Shown here: in pieces, positions 24,401 through 36,459 of the stretch
How the letters are laid out: the number at the start of each line of letters is the position of its first letter
Position numbering within the stretch: position 1 is the first letter of the stretch
Source: Lolium rigidum
Taxonomy: Eukaryota > Streptophyta > Magnoliopsida > Poales > Poaceae
Direction of reading: 5' to 3'
Length of the DNA: 64,000 bases
Assembly (NCBI RefSeq): GCF_022539505.1
Contig: NC_061514.1
Location: forward strand, 35,183,769 to 35,247,768
Program-made: the position numbers and the translations under genes
The notes under the pieces: generated by a model
Seen by the model: only the letters and a program-made list of their open reading frames with translations
Told to the model about the DNA's origin: nothing
The model's database searches: none

Positions 24401-27036
24401 CGAGCAAAGGCGAGGATGGTACAGGGCACTATAAGCGACGATCTGAGGCGCGTTAGAACCGCAAGAAGATACTGAGTAGGTGAGCATCAACGCCACCACC
24501 GATAGGTCACCGGAGCAACTCCGGCGAGCATCTCTGCGGCGGCGAGCTCCGGCCAAAACGCGAGAATTGGCTACAGACGGCGGGAAGATGTAAATTAAGG
24601 GTCTATGGATGCGCAGTCTCACCCTGGACACGATGGTGAGGTCGACGATGTTGCTTATCGAGGGAGACGGTGATGAATTCGCCATTACCGGCGATATGCT
24701 GCAGAAGGGATCGGCGAAATTCGTCGGCTTGAGGAAGATTCAGAACTATTCCTTCCTCCCAAATGATCTACGGCGCCAGGCGCTTCTCCTCGACCACGCG
24801 CCTGAGGCTGGGGTGGCCTGTACCGCTGTGTTCTTCCTCGGCTCCGGCGTACTGGCACGGATGGAATTGAGAGCTAGAGAGGGATAGAGAAGATCTGGAG
24901 GAGTGGATGAGATCAAGAAGTGCTCGGCGGTGCTTTTACCCCTATTTATAGACCACGGCTAGGTCATCATCGTAGGCGCGTCGCCGGAGACGGTGCGGAT
25001 ATTGCGATGGGGATGAACTCGATCTGGGCGCGAATCTTGGCACGATTGGGATAAGCTCGGACGCGAGAAACTTGTACGAGGTTCAGAGACGGTCTGCGAC
25101 GTCCGGGGTCAGGCTTATCGTCGACGGTGAGGTGGCCGAGCTCCTCCATCGCGCTGTCGTCCCTGGAGAAGACGACGGGTTCATTTTTCCTCTCGCACGA
25201 TCTTTAAAGCAACCCAAACGGTAAGTGGCTTTGGGCTGGGCTGCACCTGGGCTGTGGTGGTGGGTTGGTTGTTGGGCTGCTACGGTGCTGAGGTCCACCA
25301 GGGTAAGTCCTCCTCTCTTCTATTTCCTTTTCATTTTCTGTTTTTATTTTCTGTTTTGAATTTTGTTATTTGAATTCAAATCTGATTTCTATTTTGTTTT
25401 GCAGGTTCTAAACTATTTGAATATCAACATAAATTGATAATAATGCTTACTGTATTATTTTGTTGTTTAAATAAACATTGAATTTTTGATTGGAGTGATA
25501 TGTTGTGGGGTTTAATTAAAATGGACATGGTTTAGATATTTATCTAAATTCCTTTTTAATTTAGGAACAAATTCTATTTAGATGAATTGAAATTCCTAAC
25601 ATGTGCATGGTGAACATATTCTATTGTGCTAGTGCTCATTCATAGTGATTACTCACATATAATTTAATAATATCTAGGGTTTAACAAATGGAATAGGGTA
25701 TGGAATTGGTTCATGATTTTATGTGGATAATTATTCCTAAGGTTTTAAGAAGATGGTTAAGAAAGTTCTATAATCACTAATCTGGTTTTAGTAAACTTTA
25801 GCTTGAACTAATTAAGATGGATCCTATGTTTATAATTAGCTTAGCATTTGCTAATGATGGTTTAATTTATAGAACACTACTTCATTTGGTCTACTAGGAT
25901 GGAAAGGTAGGGTTTAATATTTTATGTGAAGTGATTCCTATGTGAAAGGTTTAGGGTTTTGGTGATGCTTCACTAATTGAAGTATAAATGGGCATGAGGC
26001 ATGGCAGGATTCTTTTCATGATCCCAAGTGATACTTGGATTCAAATGTGGTCTAGGGTTTTATTTGGGATTACTCATGTAATACACAAGCTAGAATTGGG
26101 TATAAGCATAAGCTTTGATTATGTTTTATTGGCTAGCTAGGGTTACTCCTCCACACAAGGCATGAGGATTGGTGCAGGGTTAACTACTAGTGATATACTT
26201 ATTATTTTATGTGATAGATGAGATCTAGTAATCATATGGTTTAACTTATCATCTAGGTCTACAAGATATGATCATGCATTAGACAAGATCCACTCATTCC
26301 TCACTAATCCTTCTTTAATATTTCTCTCACTTCTCAATGTCTTGGAATAGCCAAGTGGCATTTGCTACTAAATATCATGTGGATGGTTTTATTATTGTGG
26401 ATGAGTCATCATACCATCTTTGATTGGATCTACATTATAATATTGGTCAAAAGGTTAAGGTTGAGGGTTATTTCTCAAGTTTGGATAGTTGGTGTTTGAA
26501 TTCATCTAGGCATGATCATATGAGTTTCAAAATACTCATAGTTAGTTTTATTCAAATAGTTTGAACTATAATTCGTAATGTAAATGGATTTAGTTTTATG
26601 ATATTCCATATACTTAATAAGTTATGATTTAAATAAGAATGTGTGGCTTTTATGCACTTTAGACCCTGTGGTTTACCTTATTTGGTAATGAGTTTAAAAT
26701 TGAATTAAACTACACACAAAGGTAGTTGCTAACTTTTAAGTGTTAATAACTTAGGGTTTGATTCTTAAAGAATGTGTTGTTGTAAATATAATTCCATTTG
26801 ATCTAATCCATAGATCAAATCATCTCTACCCAAAACAAGGTTTTAACAAAGATCACAGTGAAGTTTATAGCGCTTGACTTGATGATCTACTTCAATTCCA
26901 GCAAGTCAAGTGAAACTTCAGTGACTGTGGTAAGTTTTATTTGAAAGCGCGAAAATCCCCCGGATTTTCTATGCATGAATGCAATGCACACTTTGGTGTT
27001 CTCTCATTTTATAGCCTCTAAACCTGGGGTATTACA
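21413..27036 (-). repeat. LARD-like element, complete 3' LTR (5624 bp)
   Basis: Plus-strand ends are TGTGGTGACC at the left and GGTATTACA at the right, so the sense LTR is TGTAATACC to GGTCACCACA. The first 1.48 kb matches 29999-31480 closely. A GC-rich island (about 24280-25310) in otherwise very AT-rich DNA carries the promoter. Confidence 0.75.
24942..24950 (-). promoter_or_regulatory. LTR promoter TATA box of the LARD-like element
   Basis: TATAAATAG on the minus strand, in the GC-rich island of the LTR and followed by a pyrimidine-rich leader (CCTCCAGATCTTCTCTATCC). It divides the LTR into a U3 of about 2.1 kb and about 3.5 kb of R plus U5. Confidence 0.6.
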
Positions 27037-27049
27037 GCCTCTCCCCCTT
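27037..27049 (-). other. Polypurine tract of the LARD-like element
   Basis: AAGGGGGAGAGGC on the minus strand, directly before the LTR start TGTAATACC. Upstream of it is the palindrome-like GAACTTCGGGACGAAGTTC, common just before the polypurine tract of grass Ty3/gypsy chromoviruses. Confidence 0.8.
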
Positions 27050-29984
27050 AAACTGAACTTCGTCCCGAAGTTCGTACGCTCTCATGTTTCGGAATGTTGA
27101 AATTTCTTGAACAGATCACCATCCTTCAACTCCATGGTGATCACACTAGATATAGTTGAATATATCCCTTGTCCAGATCCTTCCTGGAGTCTTCGATGTC
27201 CAGCACTCGATACTTTCTTCAATTTCTATGATTTCTTCCAACACTCTAAGCTTATAGGCTTACTCTCCAAAGATTCTTGGATTAGGACATCTTATTTTGT
27301 TAATGGACTTTACTAATGGTTGTGGTGACATCTTCTTATTTGGGTACTCAAAGCTTGGTTCTACCAATTGCGGTAATCCAACTAACGGTGTAATATGGCA
27401 CTACGATTTACCAGCTGCGATACTCAAACCTTAATTTTAAAAGATTTATTTAAGGTAGGGTATTGTTTTTCCTTACTACCATAACGAAAGTAATGGTACT
27501 TGGTAAGGTATTACGATAGGCATGGTCCTGGTTGTTTAGTCCTACGAATGGATTAGACTCATTTAGTCCATCCAATCATGGCTTCTAGTTTTAAGCTAGT
27601 TATCTTCCTTTTGGGTTCTTTAGGTTCCGTGAAATGAATCTTTCTAATAATCATTAGTTTTGGCATAGTCAAACCCTTCGATCTTTTGTTTTCTTAGGCT
27701 TTGATTGTCCTCCGATAACTTCTTCCTCCAAATTTCATTATCTAAGGCTTACTTAAGTTCTCTTGGTTTCGAGTAATTACAATTACCCCCTCAAGTTAAG
27801 GTCTAACCCTTACTTCCTCAATATATAAACCTCGGCTTCTGGTCTGACAATCTCCTGAGAGTACTTTTATATGGGTACTTCCCAACAACCTTATAAAAAT
27901 AAGATCGGACTTCCTCTCAGTTCAGACCTTTTTCTCCAGTCTATCATACTCCAAATCATATTTTAATACTTCTCCTTCAACCTTCCTCTCCCCTTGGAGT
28001 TTACTAATGATCTTCAAACTTCCTTACTTCTAATCATTAAACTCCAAGGTTAGAAGATTAGTCTTGGTCTAACTTGTAGTTTGTACTTTTCTAGAGTCTC
28101 ACGAAGAATTCTTTGTGGTGTATCCACTCAGTTGTGGGTATCCATTATGAATCCTCCAATTAAAAAAAATTTACCAGCTACGAGATACCGACTGTGAAAT
28201 ACTAGCTGTGGAATCCCCCTTTCTTTTAGGTAAAGAAATGTTCAGGCTGTGGCTATCTGGTACCAGCTGCAGACTACCTAGTACCAGATGTAGCTTATTG
28301 GATACCAGTTGTGGCTATGTTGTGGTTGTCAATATCTACCTACCAGTTGTGGCTACTTACATAGCTTTAGTTAAGATATACCTCGCTTTACATTCTTTCC
28401 CTTCATGGTTATCCTATATCAGCTGCGGTCTGATGATACCAGCTGCGACTTCACTTGTCTATTTTCCTTCTTCTAAAGTTTGTGTTACAAGATAACCACT
28501 TGTTGACACTATGAAAATAGTATTGTAAGTGACTTCACTTGCATTCCCTTCTTCCATAATGAATATGGCTCTACTTCTACTTGCTCCATATTCACTATTT
28601 TTCTCACTTTCATGGTACTTCATGTTGAAGTACTCCTTGGTTAAGGATAAAAGTGAGTTTGATTGGTCCTTCCATCAGATTGTTGTGGTTACTTCCCACA
28701 ATTTTACTTGCTTCTACAAGTGAACCTTCATCTTGTCTTCCAAAATCTTCAGAATTCGTCACTTCCTCGCACGAATACCTTTACCCTCTAGACCTATAAC
28801 ATTAAGTAAGAGCTTGATATCGCAACATGCATTTGCATATCAAAGTCAAACTTCATGTATGGATCTAGTCAATCAATGAAAATCCAATAAAATCCAAGAA
28901 GATTCAGCTTTGTGCTTATAATACACATCCTTATAGGCCTGAATATAATAGTTGGGTAAGACCTCCCTAAACATCAGGATCAGATGTGTAGTATATAACA
29001 CCACATTACATAGGTTTAGGTCGTGATACTTAGCACGAATACGTGAATTTCTACTATTTGTCTCAACATTTATCTTAATTGCACATTTGCAATGAGACAA
29101 CTTGAAACAAAATGGCCTGGGATAGTTGAAGTTAACCTAGTTTTCTTTGGAAGTACTAACAAAATAGTATACCATATATATGTGCTATTGAGGACTACTT
29201 CCTATAATACAATTAGTTCTAACATGTCTACTCTAAACACATGATTGTTTAGAATATACCACCTATAACTCTAGGATTTCTCTATGTGATATGCTCTAAA
29301 TAAGCCTTCTTTAAATTAAGGACTATGGTTCTAACATACTTGGTACAGTTATTAGGATTTTAAGGCCTAAGCTCTCGAACTATTCCTTAAATCCTACTCC
29401 TCATCATACTTCTGTTAACGTACTTATGATGTTCTACTCCCTCACATCATGACTCTCAAGTGAATCATATATATATGATTACCAACTTTACCATGAAAAG
29501 TAGACTTAAACACTCATATCACTCTTCCTTACCTTCCATGATTGACTCATCATAGGTATATACTACCTTATATAACTTATCTCCCTTACTTAACATCAGT
29601 CATTTGACATTTTGAATGACTCTTACTTAACTATAACATAACTTGGTATACATCTTCCAATAGGATATCTTCCTTATGGTTGTATCCTCTCTTTGGACTA
29701 CCATGTGTTGTATACCAACTGTGGTCTACTACCACCCATTATCTTAAGCTCCAATGGTGTTCTAGTTATTTGGAATGAAGCAAGATAACTAACTAATTTT
29801 ACTTAAGAAAGATAGATAAGAAGAATTGACTCAAGTGTGTCAGGATTATTCTCAAGTGAATACCCATCTCAAGTCAAAAGAATAGTTGGTTTAGCATAGT
29901 TGAGTTAGCTAGTACACTTCCTATAGACACTACCAAACCTATAGGTCTCCTTTAAAGGGTTTTAATCCTAGGGTCAAAGCATTT

Positions 29985-29996
29985 GCTCTGATACCA
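29985..29996 (-). other. tRNA-iMet primer binding site
   Basis: The minus strand reads TGGTATCAGAGC two bases (GC) after the LTR end, the canonical complement to the 3' end of plant initiator tRNA-Met. It primes minus-strand synthesis and sets the element's orientation. Confidence 0.92.
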
Positions 29997-29998
29997 GC

Positions 29999-31480
29999 TG
30001 TGGTGACCCAGCGTACCACTGCATGGTGTAGTACACAAGTCGTTGACATAACACAAGTGAAACACCGTTCCACTCATATTACATCTCTCAGAGTGGTACA
30101 ACAGAAACATATGCGAGTCCAAGGTATGTCTATAGAAGGATACACAATCTGTTTACATAAGATCAACACAACCTCCTACTTTACAGTGAGGTAAAACTTC
30201 AAATAAAGCTCCAGAAGAACGACTCGTAGTCTATCTTATTGCTAACTCAAGTTTAAGAGCTACTTGGCTTGCTATAGAAATCTAGCTACTTAGGTGCTAG
30301 GATTAGGGAAAGGTTCCCTTTTATTACTAGTCTAGGTTTCCATCATAGCTGATGCAGAAGTTGACTCCATTGACTTCTTTGACTGGATTCTTCATCTTGT
30401 TGCAGTTGACTCCTTTGTCTTCGAGTTCCCCCGGCAGTTTCTCCTTCGGTGCCTTGATCTAAGAAGGGGGTTCAAATGGGATAGAATGAGTACGAGCGTA
30501 CTCAGCAAGTTCATATTAGGAAATATGTGTATCATGCACTAGCTACAGCCATAGACCAGAAAGTCATAGGCCAATGCAAGTTTTCATAAATGTTTCTTCC
30601 AAAGGTTTATTTTATTCTGAAACTATGCCCGTCGGTCTTCACGAGGTTGACTAGAACTTCGTGGAGTTCCTTTCCTGCCGCGTTGCAGTTCCCTTCCCGA
30701 AACGAGGAGTGACAGTCACAATTCTTGATACCCTCTCGCAGGAGGTGCGTTACTTTACCCCACAAGAGATCTTAACTTTGTTGCCGGCCGAGAGTATGTC
30801 CCCGTCCACACTTCCTTGGGTGTGAGGCCCAGTATAAGATCCAAGCCAATCACTGCCTTCTCCGCGACCACCGCAAACCCACCCTTTTGTCCAACCGTAC
30901 ACCCCCAGTAGACTTCTCCCGATAATACGGCTTTACTCACGGTGTACTCCGGACAATCCATCATAGATCGTAGAGCTTATCATCACTAATGGATGGGGAT
31001 TTAAAAGGCTATCCCAACCTACGGTAGTGCCTCCAACACCCCGCCAGCTCTACCAATCCGTTGGCGTGCAGAAGGGAAAATATACAGTTGACTTCCCGCG
31101 AGCCATTATAGATCTTATGGATAACGCGATATGTACGGCGCTAGAATCACCGGACTGGCATTGGTACTTAGTCCTAGATGAGTAGTACCCATGCAATGGA
31201 ACCTCCACCATATCAACACATACCATGGTTCCATTGCCCACCACATAGTCATATTCATAATTGTAAAATAATACTTTGCTTTTCAATGCATGAGTGATAA
31301 GTATAGTACTTTGCATATAGTTTGATACAAATAATCAAATGACATGAGCAAGCGATGAACTTGCCTTTCTTGACTGCAAGATTATGCAAGCAAAAGCTTC
31401 GATACGTGATAACTCCAAATTCTGAAATACCATCATCGTCCGGCAAGGACAATGTTTAAAGAACTGGCAAAGATGCTATG
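29999..31480 (-). repeat. LARD-like element, partial 5' LTR
   Basis: Closely matches the first 1.48 kb of 21413-27036, then stops at GATGCTATGA where a CACTA terminus begins. The remaining 4.1 kb of this LTR is not seen in the window, so it was deleted or displaced. Confidence 0.8.
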
Positions 31481-31916
31481 ACACTACAAGAAAAGTTCTG
31501 ATAGACAACGTCTCAAAATCGTCCGCTAAGGGGTATTTTTCGTCGCCTATGGGCCTAACCCGACGATATGGGTTCTGTTGTGGAAACTGCGTCAGGCAAA
31601 GTCCAACGACGTTTTTTGGTCCGTCGCGCTTGGGCGCCCTTCCGCCACGGAAAATCGGACCGTTGCGCAAGTGTTTCCGGAGCCCGTTGATCGCCGACGT
31701 CATGCAAGCCGACACGTGGCGGACGCGCGTTAACCGGCGGTTAACGACGTTAACCCGCTGAAACCCCGTGGTAGATGGTAGGCCCACACGAGGCCTCGCC
31801 ACGTCTTAAGCGGGCCGGGCCAGTCGACATAGTTTGACCGGTCAACTATATAGTCGGGCCGGTCCATTAGTTACGTGGGTCTGGGCCTAACCTCTAAGGT
31901 TGATCGGTCAAAACTT

Positions 31917-32722
31917 AAATGGGCCGGCCCATTTAACATGTGGGGTCCACCTTACGGCCATCGGGCCGGCCCAAGAAGCAAGTGGGCCGGCCGAGCTCAA
32001 CGTGGGTCCCACTTTCTGTTAAAGGGCCGGCCCATTTAGTGTGTGGGGTCCACCGTATAGAAAGTGGGCCGGGCCAAAAACACGAGTGGGTCCCACTTTC
32101 CCGGTTAAAGGGTCGGCCCATTTAGTATGTGGGGTCCACCATATAGCAAGTGGGCCGGCCCAACAAGATAGTGGGTCGGGCCAAAAACACGAGTGGGTCC
32201 CACTTTCTCGTTAAAGGGCCGGCCCATTTGGTGTGTGGGGTCCACCATATAGCAAGTGGGCCGGCCCAACAAGATAGTGGGCCGGGCCAAAAGCACGGGT
32301 GGGTCCCACCTTCCTGTTAAAAGGCCGGCCCATTTAGTATGTGGGGTCCACCATATAGCAAGTGGGCGGCCCAACAAGATAGTGGGCCGGGCCAAAAACA
32401 CAGGTGGGTCCCACTTTCCAGTTAAAAGGCCGGCCCATTTAGTATGTGGGGTCCACCATATAGCAAGTGGGCCGGCCCAACAAGATAGTGGGTCGGGCCA
32501 AAAACACATGTGGGTCCCACCTTCCGGTGAAAGGGCCGGCCCATTTACCATGTGGGACCACCATATAGCAAATGGGCTGGCCCAACAAGATAGTGGGCCG
32601 GCCCAATAAGCATGTGGATCCCACTATCGTGTAACCGGGCCGGCCTACTAAAGAAGTGGGCCAGCCCAAAATGAAAGTGGGTCCCACACTACTGTAAGTG
32701 GGCCGGCCCAATCTGTTGTAGT
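31917..32722. repeat. 106-bp GGCCGGCCC tandem array
   Basis: About seven and a half units of about 106 bp (starts near 31920, 32023, 32109, 32216, 32322, 32427, 32533 and a partial at 32637). Each has GGGCCGGCCCATTTAGTATG, GTGGGGTCCACCATATAGCA, AAGTGGGCCGGCCCAACAAG and GGGCCAAAAACACG-type blocks ending GTGGGTCCCACTTTC. Palindromic GGGCCGGCCC and GTGGGTCCCAC cores recur, giving a dense series of symmetric sites, probably the subterminal transposase-binding region. Confidence 0.88.
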
Positions 32723-32868
32723 GCCCTACTTGTTTGACTAGTCAACTTGCATTAAATTTCATGAGCCTAAAATCTGATATCAATGATATACACAATTACA
32801 TACACAAATAAAACAAGTAGGAAAATTACAAGGCAATTCATGTGCCCAAATAAAAAAATTACATAGAA

Positions 32869-33549
32869 TCATTGAGGACTTCTATTAGCATCATCAATAA
32901 CACGTTGACATTTGGCAATCGCCTTGATTGAATCTTGTGTACTCTTTGTCAACATATCAGTTACAGATCTTAAAGCAGCAATACCATGTCTTTTATAAAG
33001 TACAGCCCTTGAGATATTTACTTGTTTGATGAAAGCAATGGTCTAGGTTGACTGGCTATGAGAAGATGCATCGGAAGAAATATCGAAGTTTTTGTGGGCC
33101 TCACTTCTAATGAAGATTGCTTCATCACAACTGCATTCGATAATAATGCAAAAAGAGTTAAACGATGAACTATGCAAACATTTATTATGCAATGTAGATA
33201 TAAGATAATAACAAGTTGCATAAATAAGACAATGTATGGAACTTGTACTAAGCACAAACTTACATCATAATGTTGCACGGGGTCGCTACGAGATCCTTTT
33301 TGGCGACTATCTTCTAATGATGACTTGCTTCATTAAAAGCGCATTACAGTAACATTGCAAACATAGTTACAACAATTAACTATTCAAACATGTATTACGC
33401 AATGTAGAGATCAGATAACGAGCATGTAGCAGAAATAAGCACAAGATAAGATAAGATGCATGTACTAAGCACATACTCGGCTCGCTGCGGGTCCTTCTCT
33501 TGCGTGCACTAGTCGTGGTCAACATGCCTGTCATTTTAGGTTCAGCCAT
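32869..33549 (-). pseudogene. CACTA-borne gene fragment, exon-like pieces
   Basis: Minus-strand exon-like pieces: MAEPKMTGMLTTTSARKRR (from 33549, followed by a GTATGT donor-like site), a Ser/Asp block (SSLEDSRQKGSRSD) near 33280-33330, a related block (FDISSDASSHSQST) near 33060-33110, and a final piece (TIAFIKQVNISRAVLYKRHG to AIAKCQRVIDDANRSPQ) ending at TGA 32869. The last two lie in one frame with a TAG between them. Repeated Asp/Ser blocks and a helical C-terminus are visible. I do not recognise a characterised domain. It is likely an accessory gene of the CACTA element. Confidence 0.5.
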
Positions 33550-34638
33550 CAAGTGAAATGCTAATCCTCCTGCTCCATTGTCCTTAATCCGTGTTTAGAT
33601 ATCACATTTAAGACCAAGTCAGCTGGTTTCAAATAACAAAAAACTTGAGCTGCCAAATGAATAAGCCAATATTTACCAGATATCAGATTAAAACCAACTA
33701 GATGTTGCTTTGCATGAGATACGGATTTTAGACATTCAGATTTAGAGTAGGGTAATGCCAAGGTTTTCCACATAAAGTAAGCCGGCATTAAGAATGACCA
33801 AATGTCGGGTTCAAATCACCTTCGCAGCTTCTCCAAGACAAGCATATCAAATAGGCAGAAACATAGTAAAGCATGAATGGCATTGCTATGGCAGGGTTCC
33901 AAGTGTTAATCTCTTGCATAAGGAACAATGCATATAGGTTATAGATAATAACGGAAGTAAACTGCCAAAATTACCAACCAAGAACTCAGATTCCAACCTT
34001 CCCTAGCGTCCCCGCCGTTAATGTTGGATGTTCTAATAAGTGGTTCGCATGATCAATCCCTAGGAAAAATAACATTGACAAGTCGGTCTACGATAATACA
34101 AAGACCGGACATGCACGCAACAATAACTATATAAGCTAAAGACGAGGTATAATAGAAAGCGGATTGGAAATGCACATAGCATGATTATAAAAGCGAGTGT
34201 GAGAATAGCGACACGAGAAAACAGCTAGCGGCTAGCGGTGAGCTAATGACGTGGTATAAGAACAAGCAGATTGGAAATGCCCATAGCATGACTATAAAAG
34301 CAGTGCGACAATAGCATGCAGTACAAAAATAGTTGCTAGAAAATGAATGGGTATAAGGCTATAAATATGTGGATGCACACAGGTGTCAGTAGAATGAACA
34401 GGATGGTAGCGACCGGATAATGCTTTTGTACTTGTACAATATTTAAACAAACTTCATGCGAAGCAACACATCAAGAAAGTTAACGGCTTATGAGATCCGC
34501 AAATAACTACACAAAACATGGCTAAAGAAACACCGCGATCTAACGGGCCAGCGTACTAACCAAGCTGCGGCGGGGTGGACGGGGCGGCAACTTGCATTCC
34601 GGCGGCGGCAAGCGCGGGAGACGATGAATCGACCTGTT

Positions 34639-34738
34639 NNNNNNNNNNNNNNNNNNNNNNNNNNNNNNNNNNNNNNNNNNNNNNNNNNNNNNNNNNNNNN
34701 NNNNNNNNNNNNNNNNNNNNNNNNNNNNNNNNNNNNNN
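34639..34738. other. Assembly gap (100 N)
   Basis: Exactly 100 unknown bases, the usual placeholder for a gap of unknown size. The sequence on the left belongs to the CACTA element and on the right to retrotransposon B, so their junction is not resolved. Confidence 1.
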
Positions 34739-36459
34739 TTGTAGCATATGGACAAGTATGTCCTTGGTTTCTACTCATAGTATTCATGGCGAAGTTTCTT
34801 CTTCGTTAAATTGTTATATGGTTGGAATTGGAAAATGATACATGTAGTAATTGCTATAATGTCTTGGATAATGTGATACTTGGCAATTGTTGTGCTCATG
34901 TTTAAGCTCTTGCATCATATGCTTTGCACCCATTAATGAAGAAATACATAGAGCATGCTAAAATTTGGTTTGCATATTTGGTTTCTCTAAGGTCTAGATA
35001 ATTTCTAGTATTGAGTTTGAACAACAAGGAAGACGGTGTAGAGTCTTATAATGTTTTCAATATGTCTTTTATGTGAGTTTTGCTGCACCGGTTCATCCTT
35101 GTGTTTGTTTCAAATAAGCCTTGCTAGCCTAAACCATTGTATCGAGAGGGAATACTTCTCATGCATCCAAAATACTTGAGCCAACCACTATGCCATGTGT
35201 GTCCACCATACCTACCTACTACATGGTATTTTCCGCCATTCCGAAGTAAATTGCTTGAGTGCTACCTTTAAAATTCCATCATTCACCTTTGCAATATATA
35301 GCTCATGGGACAAATAGCTTAAAAACTATTGTGGTATTGAATATGTAATTATGCACTTTATCTCTTATTAAGTTGCTTGTTGTGCGATAACCATGTTTAC
35401 TCGGGAACGCCATCAACTCATTGTTGAATTTCATGTGAGTTGCTATGCATGTTCGTCTTGTCTGAAGTAAGGGCGATCTACACTGAGTTGAATGGTTTGA
35501 GCATGCATATTGTGAGAGAAGAACATTGGGCCGCTAACTAAAGCCATGTTCCATGGTGGAAGTTTCAGTTTTGGACAAATATCCTCAAATCTCTAATTAG
35601 AAAAGAATTAATTGTTGTTGAATGCTTAAGCATTAAAAGAGGAGTCCATTATCTGTTGTCTATGTTGTCCCGGTATGGATGTCTAAGTTGAGAATAATCA
35701 AAAGCGAGAAATCCAAATGCGAGCTTTCTCCTTAGACCTTTGTACGAGCGGCATAGAGGTACCCCTTTGTGATACTTGGTTAAAGCATATGTATTGCGGT
35801 GATAATCCGGGTAGTCCAAGCTAATTAGGACAAGGTGCGGGCACTATTGGTACACTATGCATGAGGCTTGCAACTTATAAGATATAATTTACATGATGCA
35901 TATGCTTTATTACTACCGTTGACAAAATTGTTTCATGTTTTCAAAATCAAAGCTCTAGCACAAATATAGCAATCGATGCTTTTCCTCTATGAGGACCATT
36001 CTTTTACTTTCAATGTTGAGTCAGTTCACCTATTTCTCTCCACCTCAAGAAGCAAACACTTGTGTGAACTGTGCATTGATTCCTACATATTCGCTTATTG
36101 CACTTATTATATTACTCTATGTTGACAATATCCATGAGATATACATGATACAAGTTGAAAGCAACCGCTGAAACTTAATCTTCTTTTGTGTTGCTTCAAT
36201 ACCTTTACTTTGAATTATTGCTTTATGAGTTAACTCTTATGCAAGACTTATTGATGCTTGTCTTGAAGTGCTATTCATGAAAAGTCTTTGCTATATGATT
36301 CACTTGTTTACTCATGTCATTACCATTGTTTTGATCGCTGCACTCACTACATATGCTTTACAAATAGTATGATCAAGATTATGATGGCATGTCACTCCAG
36401 AAATTATCTGTGTTATCGTTTTACCTGCTCGGGACGAGCAGAACTAAGCTTGGGGATGC
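34739..36459 (+). mobile_element. Retrotransposon B, 3' internal non-coding part
   Basis: AT-rich, no long frame. It ends in CTGCTCGGGACGAGCAG and then AAGCTTGGGGATGC, a polypurine-type tract directly before an LTR start. The sense is plus. Its 5' LTR and coding part are not in the window, and the gap probably hides them. Confidence 0.65.

Larger units (their letters stand above)
21413..31480 (-). mobile_element. LARD-like non-coding LTR retrotransposon (5.6-kb LTR)
   Basis: Sense is the minus strand. The complete 3' LTR is 21413-27036, the internal domain 27037-29998 (2962 bp) and the remaining part of the 5' LTR 29999-31480, cut by the CACTA end. A perfect initiator-tRNA-Met primer binding site (complement of TGGTATCAGAGC) and a polypurine tract (AAGGGGGAGAGGC) delimit the internal domain. 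No gag or pol frame exists anywhere: all open frames are under about 105 codons. The size plan (very long LTR, non-coding core of about 3 kb) matches large retrotransposon derivatives such as those described in barley. Such elements depend on proteins of a partner element. It sits in retrotransposon A. Confidence 0.82.
31481..34638 (-). mobile_element. CACTA (En/Spm) element, left end to assembly gap
   Basis: Begins CACTACAAGAAAA, the classic CACTA terminus, at the break of the LARD LTR. Subterminal DNA contains repeated CGACG and CGTCG motifs (31500-31700), then a 106-bp tandem array, then minus-strand exon-like sequence that runs towards the gap. The far end is probably in or beyond the gap. 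An internal CTGTTGTAGTG at 32713-32723 could instead be the end of a short 1.2-kb element. No target duplication could be verified. Confidence 0.65.

Noticed and set aside
32713..32723. Right terminus of a 1.2-kb CACTA element (CTGTTGTAGTG)
   Set aside because: Only the first bases match the inverted left end and no target duplication exists. Minus-strand exon-like sequence continues beyond it. Kept as an alternative only.
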